From NCBI GenBank assembly GCA_049965795.1, contig JBMFVW010000014.1:1-44221 (forward strand): a stretch of 44,221 bases of DNA, in the 5' to 3' direction. This stretch comes from Acidulodesulfobacterium_A sp049965795. Its GTDB lineage: Bacteria > SZUA-79 > Acidulodesulfobacterales > Acidulodesulfobacteraceae. Both the position numbers and the translations under genes were made by a program. Below the pieces are notes generated by a model. The model searched no databases. It worked only from the letters and a program-made list of their open reading frames with translations, and was not told where the DNA came from. Of the stretch, positions 8,905 to 17,580 are shown in pieces. Numbering within the stretch: position 1 is the stretch's first letter; every line of letters starts with the position of its first letter.

Positions 8905-9366
8905 TCAAAGATATTTCATAATTGATATAAAAAACAGTATAGTACCCACTACGACGCAGCTGTCGGCTATATTAAAACTCGGCCAGTGATATGCGTAAAT
9001 ATGAAAGTCGAGAAAATCAACGACGTATTTTTGAAATATTCTGCTTAACAGATTTGAAAAAGCGCCGGAAATAATTAACGAAGAAGATATAAACAGCAAA
9101 TTTGAATTTATTTTTGTTTTAAATAAAAAATATATTAACGCCGCAATTATTAAAGCCGTAAGAAGTATAATCAGGATATTTGAATATCCGCTCATAAGCC
9201 CAAAGGCGACGCCGGTATTATCGACGTGAACGATATTAAAATAATGCTTTATTACCGTAATTTTACCTATTAAGGATATTTTATTATTAACTATATATTT
9301 TAACAGCTGGTCTAAAATTAAGACGGGAAAGAAAACCGATATTAAAACTATTATTTTTTTCTTCAT
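8905..9366 (-). CDS. lspA: Lipoprotein signal peptidase (signal peptidase II)
   Basis: This 153-residue inner-membrane aspartyl protease cleaves prolipoproteins after lipid modification. Four hydrophobic helices are visible. The conserved LDQ..K start, the HVDNTGVAFG loop, VVDF with catalytic Asp117 and FNIADS with catalytic Asp135 are all present. One conserved aspartate is changed: the usual GNxxDR segment reads SNLLSR (Ser108), which also loses the usual glycine. The known catalytic dyad is kept, so activity is likely. The gene lies between pgk and leuS, within a minus-strand run. Its substrates in this window would include LptE. Confidence 0.92.
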   Translation of the reverse strand: MKKKIIVLISVFFPVLILDQLLKYIVNNKISLIGKITVIKHYFNIVHVDNTGVAFGLMSGYSNILIILLTALIIAALIYFLFKTKINSNLLFISSSLIISGAFSNLLSRIFQKYVVDFLDFHIYAYHWPSFNIADSCVVVGTILFFISIMKYL

Positions 9367-9384
9367 TAAGGTTAATTTATGTTT

Positions 9385-10608
9385 TTAAATTTGCGGTTTT
9401 AAATTATTTTTTTTAGAACATTCTATTAATGCTTCGATACCGGGCAGTTTTTTCCCTTCTAAAAGCTCAAGAAAAGCGCCTCCTCCGGTAGAAACATACG
9501 ACATTTTTGCAAATTCTCCTGCCCTGTGAAGCGCAACGTCCGTATCGCCGCCGCCTACTATAGTCATAGCATAAGCGTTTGCAACGCTTGAAACCAGAGC
9601 AAACGTACCTCTGCTGAAAGCATCCATTTCAAATACGCCCATAGGACCGTTCCATACTATAGTTTTCGCGTTTTGTATAGCTTCAGTAAAAAGAGTGACC
9701 GTAGCAGGTCCTATATCTAAAGCCATCCAGCCTTTAGGAATTTCCTGGATGGTCGTAACCTTGGTTTCCGCGTCCGGCGCTAATCTGTCTGCAACGACTA
9801 CATCGACGGGCAAATAAAGTTTAATCTTCTTTTCGCTTACTTTTTCAAGCGTTTTTTTAGCATATTCCAACATTTCGTCTTCTACGAGAGAAGTTCCTAC
9901 GTCGTGACCCAAGGCTTTAAGAAAAGTGTTAGACATTGCTCCGCCTATTATTAATTTATCCACTTTTTCGGCTAAATTAGAAAGAACCTCTATCTTGCCG
10001 GATACTTTTGCTCCGCCTATTATAGCTACAAAAGGTTTCATAGGATTTTCTATAGCCCTGTTGAAATAATTAAGTTCTTTTCTTATGAGAAAACCTGCGG
10101 CACATTTTCCTACAAATTTCGTAACGGCTACGTTTGAAGCATGCGATCTGTGGGCGGTAGCAAAAGCGTCGTTAACGTATATATCGCACAGAGAGGCTAA
10201 TTTTTTACCGAATTCTTCGTCGTTTTTCGTTTCTTCGTTATAAAACCTTAAGTTTTCAAGCAGTATTATATCGCCCAAATTTGCAGATTTAACCGTAGTT
10301 TCCGCTAATTCGCCGACGCATTCGCCGACAAATTTAACGTCCTTGTCCAGCAAACGGCTTAATCTTTTGGCAACGATTAAAAGGGATAGTTCGGGAACTT
10401 TTTTGCCTTTTGGGCGTCCCATATGCGACATTAAAATAATTTTTGCATTTTCGTCAAGACAATAATTAATGGTCGGCAGGACGGCTCTTATGCGCGTATC
10501 GTCGGTAATATTGCCGTTCTGGTCAAGCGGAACGTTAAAATCTACCCTTATAAGAAGCGTCTTGTTTTTTATATCGATTTCGTCTAAGTAAACGATATTA
10601 TTCATCAT
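9385..10608 (-). CDS. pgk: Phosphoglycerate kinase
   Basis: This 407-residue glycolytic kinase transfers phosphate between 1,3-bisphosphoglycerate and ADP. RVDFNVPLDQNGNITDDTRI marks the N-terminal substrate domain with its conserved arginines. The nucleotide domain carries GGAKVSGKIEVL, the WNGPMGVFE loop and the C-terminal GGGDTDVAL and STGGGAFLELLEGK segments. Length and motifs are fully typical. An AGGA site precedes the double ATG. It lies 52 bases downstream of gap, and the two are presumably one transcript from the promoter at 11758-11787. No tpiA follows, unlike many gap-pgk-tpiA operons. Confidence 0.98.
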   Translation of the reverse strand: MMNNIVYLDEIDIKNKTLLIRVDFNVPLDQNGNITDDTRIRAVLPTINYCLDENAKIILMSHMGRPKGKKVPELSLLIVAKRLSRLLDKDVKFVGECVGELAETTVKSANLGDIILLENLRFYNEETKNDEEFGKKLASLCDIYVNDAFATAHRSHASNVAVTKFVGKCAAGFLIRKELNYFNRAIENPMKPFVAIIGGAKVSGKIEVLSNLAEKVDKLIIGGAMSNTFLKALGHDVGTSLVEDEMLEYAKKTLEKVSEKKIKLYLPVDVVVADRLAPDAETKVTTIQEIPKGWMALDIGPATVTLFTEAIQNAKTIVWNGPMGVFEMDAFSRGTFALVSSVANAYAMTIVGGGDTDVALHRAGEFAKMSYVSTGGGAFLELLEGKKLPGIEALIECSKKNNLKPQI

Positions 10609-10660
10609 TAAATTCCTTATTGCTTATTATATATTAATCATCGCTAAATTATAAATATAT

Positions 10661-11674
10661 TTATTTCATCATAAAAACGGCCATTTCGGCAAGACGGGTA
10701 GAATAACCCCACTCGTTATCGTACCAGGCAAGAACTTTAACGAGGTCGTCGCCGATAACTTTAGTACTTAAAGAATCGACTATTGAAGAATGGGCATCGC
10801 CCCTGTAGTCTATAGAAACAAGAGGTTCTTTGCTGAATCCTAAAATTCCTTTCAAATATGTGTCGGCAGCCTCCTCCAGTTTTGAATTAACTTCCAAAAC
10901 GGTAGTTTTTTTAGAAACTTTGCAGACTAGATCGTTAATAGAAACATCCGGCGTAGGAACCCTTAAGGACATTCCGTCAAGCTTGTCTTTAAGCTCCGGC
11001 AGGACTTCGCAAAGAGCTTTTGCTGCTCCGGTAGTAGTCGGAATTATAGAAACGGAAGCCGCCCTCGCCCTTCTCAAATCTTTATGCGGCAAATCCAATA
11101 TTCTCTGGTCGTTGGTATAAGAATGGGCGGTGGTCATATTGCCTTTTTCTATGGTAAAATTTTCATTAAGCACTTTTGCTACCGGAGCAAGACAGTTTGT
11201 AGTGCATGATGCCATAGAAACTATAAAATGTTTACTTTTATCGTAATTTTTATCGTTAACTCCAAGGACTATAGTAGCGTCGGGGTCGTGTGCGGGAGCC
11301 GAAATTAAAACCTTTTTAGCCCCTGCCTTTAAATGTTTTTCGGCATCGTTTCTTTTGGTGAAAAGTCCGGTTGATTCTATTACCAAATCTACGCCGAGAT
11401 GTTTCCATAAAAGTTCGGAGGGATCCTTGATAGCGGTTATTAATGTCTCTCTGTCTTCAGCAATTATATGGTCAACGTCGTAACCAACGTAAAAAGGGGC
11501 TTTGCCGTGCACGGAATCATACTTTAAAAGATGGGCGAGCACCTGCGGATTAGTAATATCGTTAATAGCTGCAATTTCAATTTTCTCACCTTTAGCTATC
11601 ATTTCCTGAAAAACTCTAAAAACGTTTCTGCCTATTCTTCCGAATCCGTTAATCGCAATTCTTAAATTTGCCAT
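10661..11674 (-). CDS. gap: Type I glyceraldehyde-3-phosphate dehydrogenase
   Basis: This 337-residue NAD(P)-dependent dehydrogenase oxidises glyceraldehyde 3-phosphate in the cytoplasm. The Rossmann motif INGFGRIGR starts at residue 9. Asp39 after the second strand (AAIND) favours NAD, and the catalytic cysteine is Cys157 in SMASCTTNCLAP. The C-terminal WYDNEWGYS signature is present. An AAGGAG ribosome-binding site lies 7 bases before the ATG. Upstream are a sigma-70-like promoter and an element shared with the ompA-like gene at 28165-28815, with identical spacing to each promoter. Confidence 0.98.
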   Translation of the reverse strand: MANLRIAINGFGRIGRNVFRVFQEMIAKGEKIEIAAINDITNPQVLAHLLKYDSVHGKAPFYVGYDVDHIIAEDRETLITAIKDPSELLWKHLGVDLVIESTGLFTKRNDAEKHLKAGAKKVLISAPAHDPDATIVLGVNDKNYDKSKHFIVSMASCTTNCLAPVAKVLNENFTIEKGNMTTAHSYTNDQRILDLPHKDLRRARAASVSIIPTTTGAAKALCEVLPELKDKLDGMSLRVPTPDVSINDLVCKVSKKTTVLEVNSKLEEAADTYLKGILGFSKEPLVSIDYRGDAHSSIVDSLSTKVIGDDLVKVLAWYDNEWGYSTRLAEMAVFMMK

Positions 11675-11757
11675 CGTTTTCTCCTTGCTTTTATAATTTT
11701 AATTATTTAGCTTATTTTATTTATTTTTCCTACTCGGAAAATCTTAAACATAAAATT

Positions 11758-11787
11758 ATTATATATGACAAACGTATATAATTACAA
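11758..11787 (-). promoter_or_regulatory. Predicted sigma-70-type promoter of gap-pgk
   Basis: On the minus strand TTGTAA (11787-11782) and TATAAT (11763-11758) are separated by 18 bases. About 83 bases separate the -10 box from the gap ATG. Confidence 0.6.
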
Positions 11788-11803
11788 CATATATTTTATT
11801 CCC

Positions 11804-11842
11804 AAAGTTGCCGATAGAAATTGTAAAGTTCAATAAAATAAG
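11804..11842 (-). promoter_or_regulatory. Upstream element shared with the ompA-like gene, copy 1
   Basis: This 39-bp block matches 28945-28984 with few differences and one length change. The conserved cores, read on the plus strand, are TTGCCGATAGAAA and TAAAGTTC, then ATAAAATAAG. In both places the TTG of the core lies exactly 20 bases beyond the -35 box of a minus-strand promoter. An activator site is the simplest reading. The two cores also resemble sigma-28 promoter halves but in the reversed order. The rest of this 349-base intergenic stretch (11675-12023) is AT-rich and shows nothing else besides the gap promoter. Confidence 0.5.
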
Positions 11843-12023
11843 AAGATAATAAAGTAAAATTTAACAAATTTTTTAAAATTTTCACAAATTGCTAAAATAT
11901 ATGATAAAATTAAAAGAAAAGAATAATTTATTTACTTTAATCAAAAATTTTATATTAATATATATCTTATATTTGCATATATTTAAAATTTTATTTAAAG
12001 AAATTTTAAAGAAGGAGGCTATA

Positions 12024-12689
12024 ATGTTTAACTATAAAGGATTGGAAATTAAAAGATTCTGCCATGACAGCTTTTTAGTCAGCGACGGAAAAAAATACTT
12101 ATATTTTGACCCTTTCAAATTACACGGGGACGAGCCAAAAGCAGATTACATTTTTGTCTCGCATGAACATTTCGACCATTTCTCGCCGGACGATATTCAT
12201 AAAATACTTAAAGATTCTACGGTTCTGTTTATGAACGAGATGACTAACGACGAAATAGACGGATTATACGACAATGAAGTAGTAATTATAAAACCGGAAG
12301 ATTCTTTAGATTTTAAAGATTTGCATATTAAAGGCGTACCTGCTTATAATATTAATAAATTCAGGGAGCCGGGAAAGGTTTATCATCCTAAAGAAGACAA
12401 AAAATTAGGTTTTATAGTAACATTTAAAGGTGTTAAGATTTATCACACGGGCGATACCGACTTTATACCCGAAATGAACGATCTGCAAAAGGAAAAAATA
12501 GACCTTCTGTTTATTCCGGTAAGCGGAACTTACGTTATGACTCCAAGCGAAGCGGCTGAAGCGGCTGCCGTTATAAAAGCGGATATATCTATACCTATGC
12601 ACTACGGAACTATAGTCGGCGAAAAAAAACAGGCAGAGGAATTTGCGGAAAATGTCCGCAAAAAAGGGCTGAAATCGGAAATTGTTTAA
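12024..12689 (+). CDS. UPF0173/UlaG-like metal-dependent hydrolase (MBL fold)
   Basis: A beta-lactamase-fold hydrolase of about 221 residues. HxHxDH is seen as SHEHFDHFS, followed by the HTGDTDFIPEM aspartate ligand and the late PMHYGT histidine. The pattern fits the UPF0173 (YtkL-like) family, whose physiological substrate is unknown. The upstream ATG at 11889 would add 45 residues of AT-rich artefact; the ATG at 12024 has a strong GGAGG site 7 bases ahead and starts directly with the family core, so I use it. The HD-GYP gene follows after 27 bases. Confidence 0.87.
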   Translation: MFNYKGLEIKRFCHDSFLVSDGKKYLYFDPFKLHGDEPKADYIFVSHEHFDHFSPDDIHKILKDSTVLFMNEMTNDEIDGLYDNEVVIIKPEDSLDFKDLHIKGVPAYNINKFREPGKVYHPKEDKKLGFIVTFKGVKIYHTGDTDFIPEMNDLQKEKIDLLFIPVSGTYVMTPSEAAEAAAVIKADISIPMHYGTIVGEKKQAEEFAENVRKKGLKSEIV

Positions 12690-12716
12690 TTTAAATAGAA
12701 GCAAGAAAATATAAAA

Positions 12717-13685
12717 ATGGAATACAAACAATATGCGCCTATAGTTATAGAAAGTTTGATATTCGGCAAAAATTCAGATTACCCTCTGTATTTGAAATCC
12801 GGAGATAATTATATTTTATACAGGTCCAAAGCGCTTATATTTTCGCAGAGCGACGCTTTAAGGCTTAAAAATAACGGCGTAGAAAACCTCTATATTGAAA
12901 CAAAAGATAAAGATAAATACGACAACGATATGCTGGAACATATCGAATACATTATAAAATCTCCTGATTATAACTTTGAAGAAAAAGCCGTTAAAATTTA
13001 TATGTATTCAAAAATTTACGCCGAATACGTTATAACAACGGGAAATCTTAAAGATAATAAGGAAAATATAAAAAAATCTATAGAAACGACCATAGAATAT
13101 TTATTGATGAGCGAATCGGCTTTTATGAATTTGCTTAATCTTTCAAGTTACGACTACAATGAAGTAGGACACGGTATGAACGTAAGCATATATGCTATGG
13201 CTTTAGCCAACAGACTGGGCTTTTCCGGTAAAATATCTTTATATGAAATAGGTTTTGCAGGACTTACGCACGATATAGGTAAATTAAAAATACCCAGAGA
13301 AATATTGTCGAAAAACGGTTTATCAGCAAAAGAAACCGAAGAAATAAAAATGCATCCTATATATTCCAAAGAAATTTTAACCGTAAACGGCATCGATAAT
13401 AAAAACATAATAAACGGCGTTCTTGAACATCATGAAGCTTCAAACGGAACAGGATATCCTTTCGGCAAAATGGAGGAAGATATTTCGGCATACGGAAAAA
13501 TAGTGATTATCGCCAACCTATTCGATTCGCTTACGCGAAACAGACCGTACAGAATCAAAATGAGCGTGCCTGATGCTTTAAACTTTATGGAAAAAAACTC
13601 TGAACTTTATAACGGTGCTTTTCTAAGAGAATTTATTATTTTGATGTCGAAAAAAAATTTGGTCGGCAATATGATGCCGCAATAA
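12717..13685 (+). CDS. HD-GYP domain cyclic-di-GMP phosphodiesterase
   Basis: The 322-residue protein has an N-terminal region of about 140 residues without recognised domain and a C-terminal HD-GYP domain. Metal ligands are visible as His152, the HDIGK pair at 185-186, HP at 213-214 and HHE at 238-240. The signature loop reads NGTGYP, with Asn where Asp is usual in HHExxDGxGYP. Such enzymes hydrolyse c-di-GMP, lowering the second messenger that promotes attachment. No receiver or transmembrane segment is seen, so it is a soluble enzyme with an unknown input domain. It probably shares a transcript with the preceding hydrolase gene. Confidence 0.9.
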   Translation: MEYKQYAPIVIESLIFGKNSDYPLYLKSGDNYILYRSKALIFSQSDALRLKNNGVENLYIETKDKDKYDNDMLEHIEYIIKSPDYNFEEKAVKIYMYSKIYAEYVITTGNLKDNKENIKKSIETTIEYLLMSESAFMNLLNLSSYDYNEVGHGMNVSIYAMALANRLGFSGKISLYEIGFAGLTHDIGKLKIPREILSKNGLSAKETEEIKMHPIYSKEILTVNGIDNKNIINGVLEHHEASNGTGYPFGKMEEDISAYGKIVIIANLFDSLTRNRPYRIKMSVPDALNFMEKNSELYNGAFLREFIILMSKKNLVGNMMPQ

Positions 13686-13726
13686 GTTACCTTAAATTTG
13701 AAAAGCGTAATTAACAAAAATAAAGG

Positions 13727-13812
13727 TGGTGCCGAAGGCCGGAATCGAACCGGCACGGATTTTGTCCGCCACCCCCTTAAGATGGTGTGTCTACCAGTTC
13801 CACCACTTCGGC
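13727..13812 (-). tRNA. tRNA-Leu (anticodon UAA)
   Basis: Read on the minus strand, the acceptor GCCGAAG pairs with CTTCGGC and is followed by A and an encoded CCA. The anticodon loop contains TCTTAAG with anticodon TAA. A long variable arm, as expected for a class II tRNA, precedes GGTTCGATTCC in the T-arm. It lies 7 bases downstream of secG on the same strand, a widespread arrangement. Confidence 0.97.
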
Positions 13813-13819
13813 ATCATGA

Positions 13820-14146
13820 TTATTCAGACTTGTTTTTAACTGGTGCTTTTTTGGCTGCCATAGAAGATTTTACGGTTTTTGCCGCAGTATATTTTGCAGG
13901 AATATTAATTCCTTTTTCCTTCTGGGCGGAAATATAAGAAATAAAAAAAGCGGAAGCCATAAAAATAATAGCTATTACTGCAGTAGCCTTGGTTAAAAAA
14001 TTCCCCGCTCCGGATGCTCCGAAAACAGTCTGCGAACTGCCGCCGAAAACCGCTCCCATCTCCTGTCCTTTCCCCTGCTGCATCAGAATAACGATAACTA
14101 AAAATACGGCAGATACAATCAATAAAATAGTTAAAAACATAATCAT
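13820..14146 (-). CDS. secG: Preprotein translocase subunit SecG
   Basis: This small inner-membrane component of the SecYEG channel has about 108 residues. The first helix (FLTILLIVSAVFLVIVILMQ) runs into the signature QQGKGQEMGAVFGGSS, then GASGAGNFLTKAT and the second helix. The hydrophilic C-terminus is rich in lysine and alanine (AAKKAPVKNKSE). Two ATG codons lie 6 bases apart at the start and no clear ribosome-binding site is visible. The tRNA-Leu gene follows immediately. In many bacteria tpiA precedes secG, but here the next gene upstream is holA on the other strand. Confidence 0.95.
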   Translation of the reverse strand: MIMFLTILLIVSAVFLVIVILMQQGKGQEMGAVFGGSSQTVFGASGAGNFLTKATAVIAIIFMASAFFISYISAQKEKGINIPAKYTAAKTVKSSMAAKKAPVKNKSE

Positions 14147-14235
14147 AATAGATTATATTAATAAAATATATTAAAATTGTCAACCTATAAAACGCTAACC
14201 TTTTAAAAAAAAATTTTTTATTATACAATCATAAT

Positions 14236-15210
14236 ATGAATAACGAAGTTTTAATATATTTTTTTTTCGGCGAAGACAATTTCAGAATAAATAAAGAAAT
14301 AGAGAAAATAAAATCCGGCACGCTTTCCGAAAACGAATACGACTTTAATTTCGACAAGCTTATAGCTCCGTCTCCGAGTGAATTTTTAAATATCGCAGAA
14401 AGCTATCCCGCTTTTGCCGAGAAAAGAATAGTTCAAACGGAAGATTTCGACGAATCGTTTTTGAACGACGAGAGCATAGTTGAATACGTAAAATCTCCTT
14501 CGCCTTCCACAATAGTCATCTTTTATTTTAACGAACCCAAAATAAATGAAAACTGGAAATTTTTCAAAGAATTAAAAAATAAAGGCTATTTTAAGTTAAA
14601 TAAAATTAGAAAGCTTTACGACAATGAAATACCGTCTTATATCAAAAATTTGGCTAAGGAGAAGGGGGTCTATATATCTGAAGAATCTGCCTATTATATA
14701 ATGCGGTATACCGGAAATAACCTGCTTAACATAGATTCCGAATTAGACAAAATATCTTCGGGGATTAACGTTGATTCAAAAGTTAAAACCGAAATACCTA
14801 TAGAAAAAATAAAACCTCTTATATCCTTTTCAAAAAAATTCAGCGTATTCGATTTAACCGACAAAATATTGGACAGAGATTTCAGGGCGGCTTTTTCTAT
14901 GTTCGACGTTCTTTACGCTGACGGTGAAGAACCTATAAAAATTATATCTATATTATACGGAGAGGTAAAAAAACTTCACAGGGCGAAAATTCAGGAAAAA
15001 TCGGGCATGAATATGGAAACAATATTAAGCATTAATGCCGTTTTGCCGTTTCTTAAAGGCAAATTCTTAAAACGCCTTTCTTTGTTTAATGCGGCGGAGT
15101 TAAGAAATGCCGTAAAGCTTCTGGGGGATGCAGATTTAAAACTTAAAACGACATCGTATCCGCCGGATCTTATTTTCGAAGAATTTATTTTTAAACTTAA
15201 CCGTTTATAG
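14236..15210 (+). CDS. holA: DNA polymerase III subunit delta
   Basis: The delta subunit opens the sliding clamp within the clamp-loader complex. The 324-residue protein begins IYFFFGEDNFRINKEIEKI, the usual delta start, and carries an AAA+-like fold without functional Walker motifs, as expected. The middle and C-terminal parts include NLLNIDSELDKI and the collar-domain segment around LHRAKIQEKSGM. Length is in the normal range of about 320-345. Its stop overlaps the convergent rpsT stop by 14 bases. The ATG choice is supported by family alignment; no strong ribosome-binding site is seen. Confidence 0.9.
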   Translation: MNNEVLIYFFFGEDNFRINKEIEKIKSGTLSENEYDFNFDKLIAPSPSEFLNIAESYPAFAEKRIVQTEDFDESFLNDESIVEYVKSPSPSTIVIFYFNEPKINENWKFFKELKNKGYFKLNKIRKLYDNEIPSYIKNLAKEKGVYISEESAYYIMRYTGNNLLNIDSELDKISSGINVDSKVKTEIPIEKIKPLISFSKKFSVFDLTDKILDRDFRAAFSMFDVLYADGEEPIKIISILYGEVKKLHRAKIQEKSGMNMETILSINAVLPFLKGKFLKRLSLFNAAELRNAVKLLGDADLKLKTTSYPPDLIFEEFIFKLNRL

Positions 15211-15463
15211 AATTCTTAAGTTTTGCAAGAGCCGAGACTTTTCTTGATGCATTGTTTTTGTGTATAATTTTTTTTGCGGCTAACTGCATAATATAAGATA
15301 CGTTTAAATTAAAAAGAGATAAGGCTTTTTCTTTGTCGCTTTCGGCAACCGCAGCCTGAAATTTCTTCATGCCGGTTTTCATTTTAGAAATACTGCTTCT
15401 GTTTCTTTCCGTTCTTTTTTCGGTCTGTCTTGCTCTTTTTTCGGCAGATTTATGATTCGCCAT
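15197..15463 (-). CDS. rpsT: 30S ribosomal protein S20
   Basis: This 88-residue basic protein binds 16S rRNA early in small-subunit assembly. It begins MANHKSAEKRARQTEKRTERNR, the standard S20 start, and ends with the NNASRKVSALAKLK segment. An AAGGAG site lies 6 bases before the ATG. The gene is convergent with holA, and the last codons of the two overlap by 14 bases. The pairing of rpsT with holA is seen in several proteobacteria. Confidence 0.97.
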   Translation of the reverse strand: MANHKSAEKRARQTEKRTERNRSSISKMKTGMKKFQAAVAESDKEKALSLFNLNVSYIMQLAAKKIIHKNNASRKVSALAKLKNSING

Positions 15464-15678
15464 AATAAAATGCTCCTTATTTTTTTATATTAAAAAATTT
15501 TAGTTTTAAATTAGTTTAGATAGATTTTTAAATTTATCAAATTTTTTAAAATAAATCAATAAAAATTTTTTAAAAATTTACGTAATTGCATTTTTATCGG
15601 TTTTATGGTAAAAATAAACCTTAATCCTGCAATAGAAAATATTTATGGATTTTTTGCTTAATGAAGACAAGTATGTGA

Positions 15679-15769
15679 GGAAAAGGTGTCAGATCTTATT
15701 TTTTTGCATACGCAATAGTTCAACTATCGAGAAAATATTTGCAAAAAAAATTAATCTGACACCTTTTCC
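15679..15769. repeat. 91-bp inverted-repeat element with GGTGTCAGAT ends
   Basis: Perfect 16-bp inverted ends, GGAAAAGGTGTCAGAT and ATCTGACACCTTTTCC, enclose a T-rich/A-rich pair around TTTGCA and TGCAAA. In the centre is a small palindrome, ATAGTTCAACTAT. The whole can fold into one long imperfect hairpin. It lies in the 346-base gap between rpsT and coaD. It has no coding capacity and looks like a non-autonomous REPIN or MITE-like unit. Solo arms occur at 2257-2272 and 40433-40445. Confidence 0.75.
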
Positions 15770-15809
15770 GGGTAGATAACTTGCTATTGCATGATTAAGG
15801 ATAAAGTTT

Positions 15810-16346
15810 ATGTCAAATTCAATTAAATATAAGACGGGGGTTTATCCGGGCTCGTTCGATCCGGTAACTTACGGTCATTTAGACATTTTAAAGAGAAGCC
15901 TTAATATATTCGACAGAGTTATAATTGCAGTAGCCTGCAATAAAAAAAAACCTTATCTTTTTCCTCAGTCTAAACGCATAGAGCTGATAAACGGGACAAT
16001 AAAAGACGATAGCGATATCGATTCCGGAAGAGTCGAAGTGGTGGGATTAAAAGGTCTTTTAGTAAAATACGTCGAAAGTATTGACGCAAAAGTTATAATA
16101 AGGGGGCTGAGGGCGGTCTCGGACTTCGAGTACGAACTCCAGCTTGCCACGACCAACAGAACGTTAAATTCAGATATTGAAACTATATTTATGATGACGG
16201 CGGAAAAGTATTCTTTTTTAAGTTCCACGATAGTCAAAGAAATTTCAAGGCTTGGAGGAGACGTATCGAGCATGGTTCCTCATGCTATAGCGGAAGAACT
16301 TTCAAAAATTTACGAAAAAGGAGAAAATGATGAAACTCTCATGTAG
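15810..16346 (+). CDS. coaD: Phosphopantetheine adenylyltransferase
   Basis: The enzyme adenylates 4-phosphopantetheine to dephospho-CoA, the penultimate step of CoA synthesis. GVYPGSFDPVTYGHLD holds the nucleotide-binding TxGH motif at residues 20-23. IIRGLRAVSDFEYE and the later SSTIVKEISRLGGDVS are the other family blocks. At 178 residues it is slightly longer than the usual 160 because of a charged C-terminal tail. The aminotransferase gene starts inside its last codons with a 20-base overlap, suggesting translational coupling. With coaBC at the window start, two CoA-pathway genes are present. Confidence 0.97.
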   Translation: MSNSIKYKTGVYPGSFDPVTYGHLDILKRSLNIFDRVIIAVACNKKKPYLFPQSKRIELINGTIKDDSDIDSGRVEVVGLKGLLVKYVESIDAKVIIRGLRAVSDFEYELQLATTNRTLNSDIETIFMMTAEKYSFLSSTIVKEISRLGGDVSSMVPHAIAEELSKIYEKGENDETLM

Positions 16347-17526
16347 AGCTTCTTTAATAAAGCCGTCGGCTACTCTTGCCATCACGGCTAAAGCCAAAAA
16401 ACTAAAAAGCGAAGGCAAAAACGTCGTTGGTTTCGGCGCCGGAGAACCGGATTTCGACACGCCGGACTATATAAAAAAAGCGGTAAAAGATGCTCTCGAC
16501 AAAGGACAGACGAAATATACGCCGGTTTCCGGCATAGACGAACTAAAAACGGCAATAGCCGAAAAGTTTTCCGAAGATTACGGAATCAGTTACGAAAATT
16601 CGGAAATACTCGTGTCTTGCGGAGGCAAGCATTCTTTATACAATATATTCACTGCTATGCTGAACGAAGGCGACGAAATAATAGTCCCTTCGCCATACTG
16701 GGTTTCATATACCGAAATTATAAAACTTTCCGGCGGGGTTCCCGTAATAGCGGATACCTCAAGAAACGCTTTTAAATTTAGCCTTGAAATAATGAAAAAA
16801 AGCGTTACGGGTAAAACGAGGGGCGTTATAATAAACAGTCCGTCAAATCCTACAGGCGTTATGATGAACGAAAAGGATATAATAGAAGTCGCCGATTTCG
16901 CAAAAAAACAAGGGTTATATATTATAACCGACGATATATACGAAAAAATTATTTTCGACGGTAAAAAGTTTTTTAACGTTTTAATGGCGGATAAATCCAT
17001 GAAAGAATATACAATAGCCGTTAACGCCGTGTCTAAAACTTATTCCATGACGGGTTTCAGGATAGGCTATACCGCCGGACCCAAAGATTTAATCGCCGCT
17101 ATGAACAATATACAGTCGCAGAGCACCTCAAACCCTACTACATTCGCACAGTACGGCGCACTTGCGGCACTCAAGGGCGGATACGAATTCACTGATATGA
17201 TGTGCGGCGAATTTCAAAAAAGAAGGGATTATATGCTTGATTTTTTTGAAAAAAACATAAAAAGTATGACTCCGGTAAAACCCGACGGCGCTTTTTATCT
17301 TTTCGTCGATATTTCAAAAGTCTTCGGAAAATTAAAAAACTCGAAAGGCGAAACTATAAATTCTTCCTCCGGATATTGCGAGCATCTTTTAGATAAATAT
17401 CTCGTTGCGGCGGTCCCCGGAGTAGAATTCGGCAACGATAATTTTATAAGACTATCGTTCGCCACAGGACTCGGCGTCATTAAGGAAGGGTTAAACAGGA
17501 TAAAGGAATCGGCGGATTCGCTATAA
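16327..17526 (+). CDS. PLP-dependent class I/II aminotransferase (aspartate-type)
   Basis: This 399-residue cytoplasmic enzyme is of the AspC/AspAT-Ib group. It starts with the RASLIKPSATLAITAKAK block, then VVGFGAGEPDFDTP near residue 35-48. NSPSNPTGV carries the asparagine that contacts PLP, and SKTYSMTGFRIGY holds the Schiff-base lysine. RLSFATG near the end carries the substrate-carboxylate arginine. Aspartate to 2-oxoglutarate is the likely activity, though aromatic or prephenate amino-group transfer is possible in this subgroup. GGAG lies just ahead of the start, inside the end of coaD. Confidence 0.93.
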   Translation: MMKLSCRASLIKPSATLAITAKAKKLKSEGKNVVGFGAGEPDFDTPDYIKKAVKDALDKGQTKYTPVSGIDELKTAIAEKFSEDYGISYENSEILVSCGGKHSLYNIFTAMLNEGDEIIVPSPYWVSYTEIIKLSGGVPVIADTSRNAFKFSLEIMKKSVTGKTRGVIINSPSNPTGVMMNEKDIIEVADFAKKQGLYIITDDIYEKIIFDGKKFFNVLMADKSMKEYTIAVNAVSKTYSMTGFRIGYTAGPKDLIAAMNNIQSQSTSNPTTFAQYGALAALKGGYEFTDMMCGEFQKRRDYMLDFFEKNIKSMTPVKPDGAFYLFVDISKVFGKLKNSKGETINSSSGYCEHLLDKYLVAAVPGVEFGNDNFIRLSFATGLGVIKEGLNRIKESADSL

Positions 17527-17580
17527 TTAAATATAGCAGCGCAATAATATAATATAAATAATAAATATATAGAAACTAAA

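Noticed and set aside
11889..12023. 45-residue N-terminal extension of the UPF0173-like hydrolase
   Set aside because: The sequence is AT-rich and of low complexity, has no ribosome-binding site at its ATG, and a strong GGAGG stands just before the ATG at 12024, where family similarity begins.
13698..13937. 79-codon plus-strand ORF across the tRNA-Leu and the end of secG
   Set aside because: It runs antisense through a tRNA gene and secG; its sequence has no family features.
9385..14146. tpiA expected between pgk and secG
   Set aside because: The genes between them were read on both strands and none resembles triosephosphate isomerase; it must lie elsewhere in the genome, so nothing is annotated.
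15605..15661. 18-codon ORF starting MVKINLNP, like the start of a PilN protein
   Set aside because: It is too short, has no ribosome-binding site and ends after 18 codons; the resemblance to a pilus protein start may be chance.
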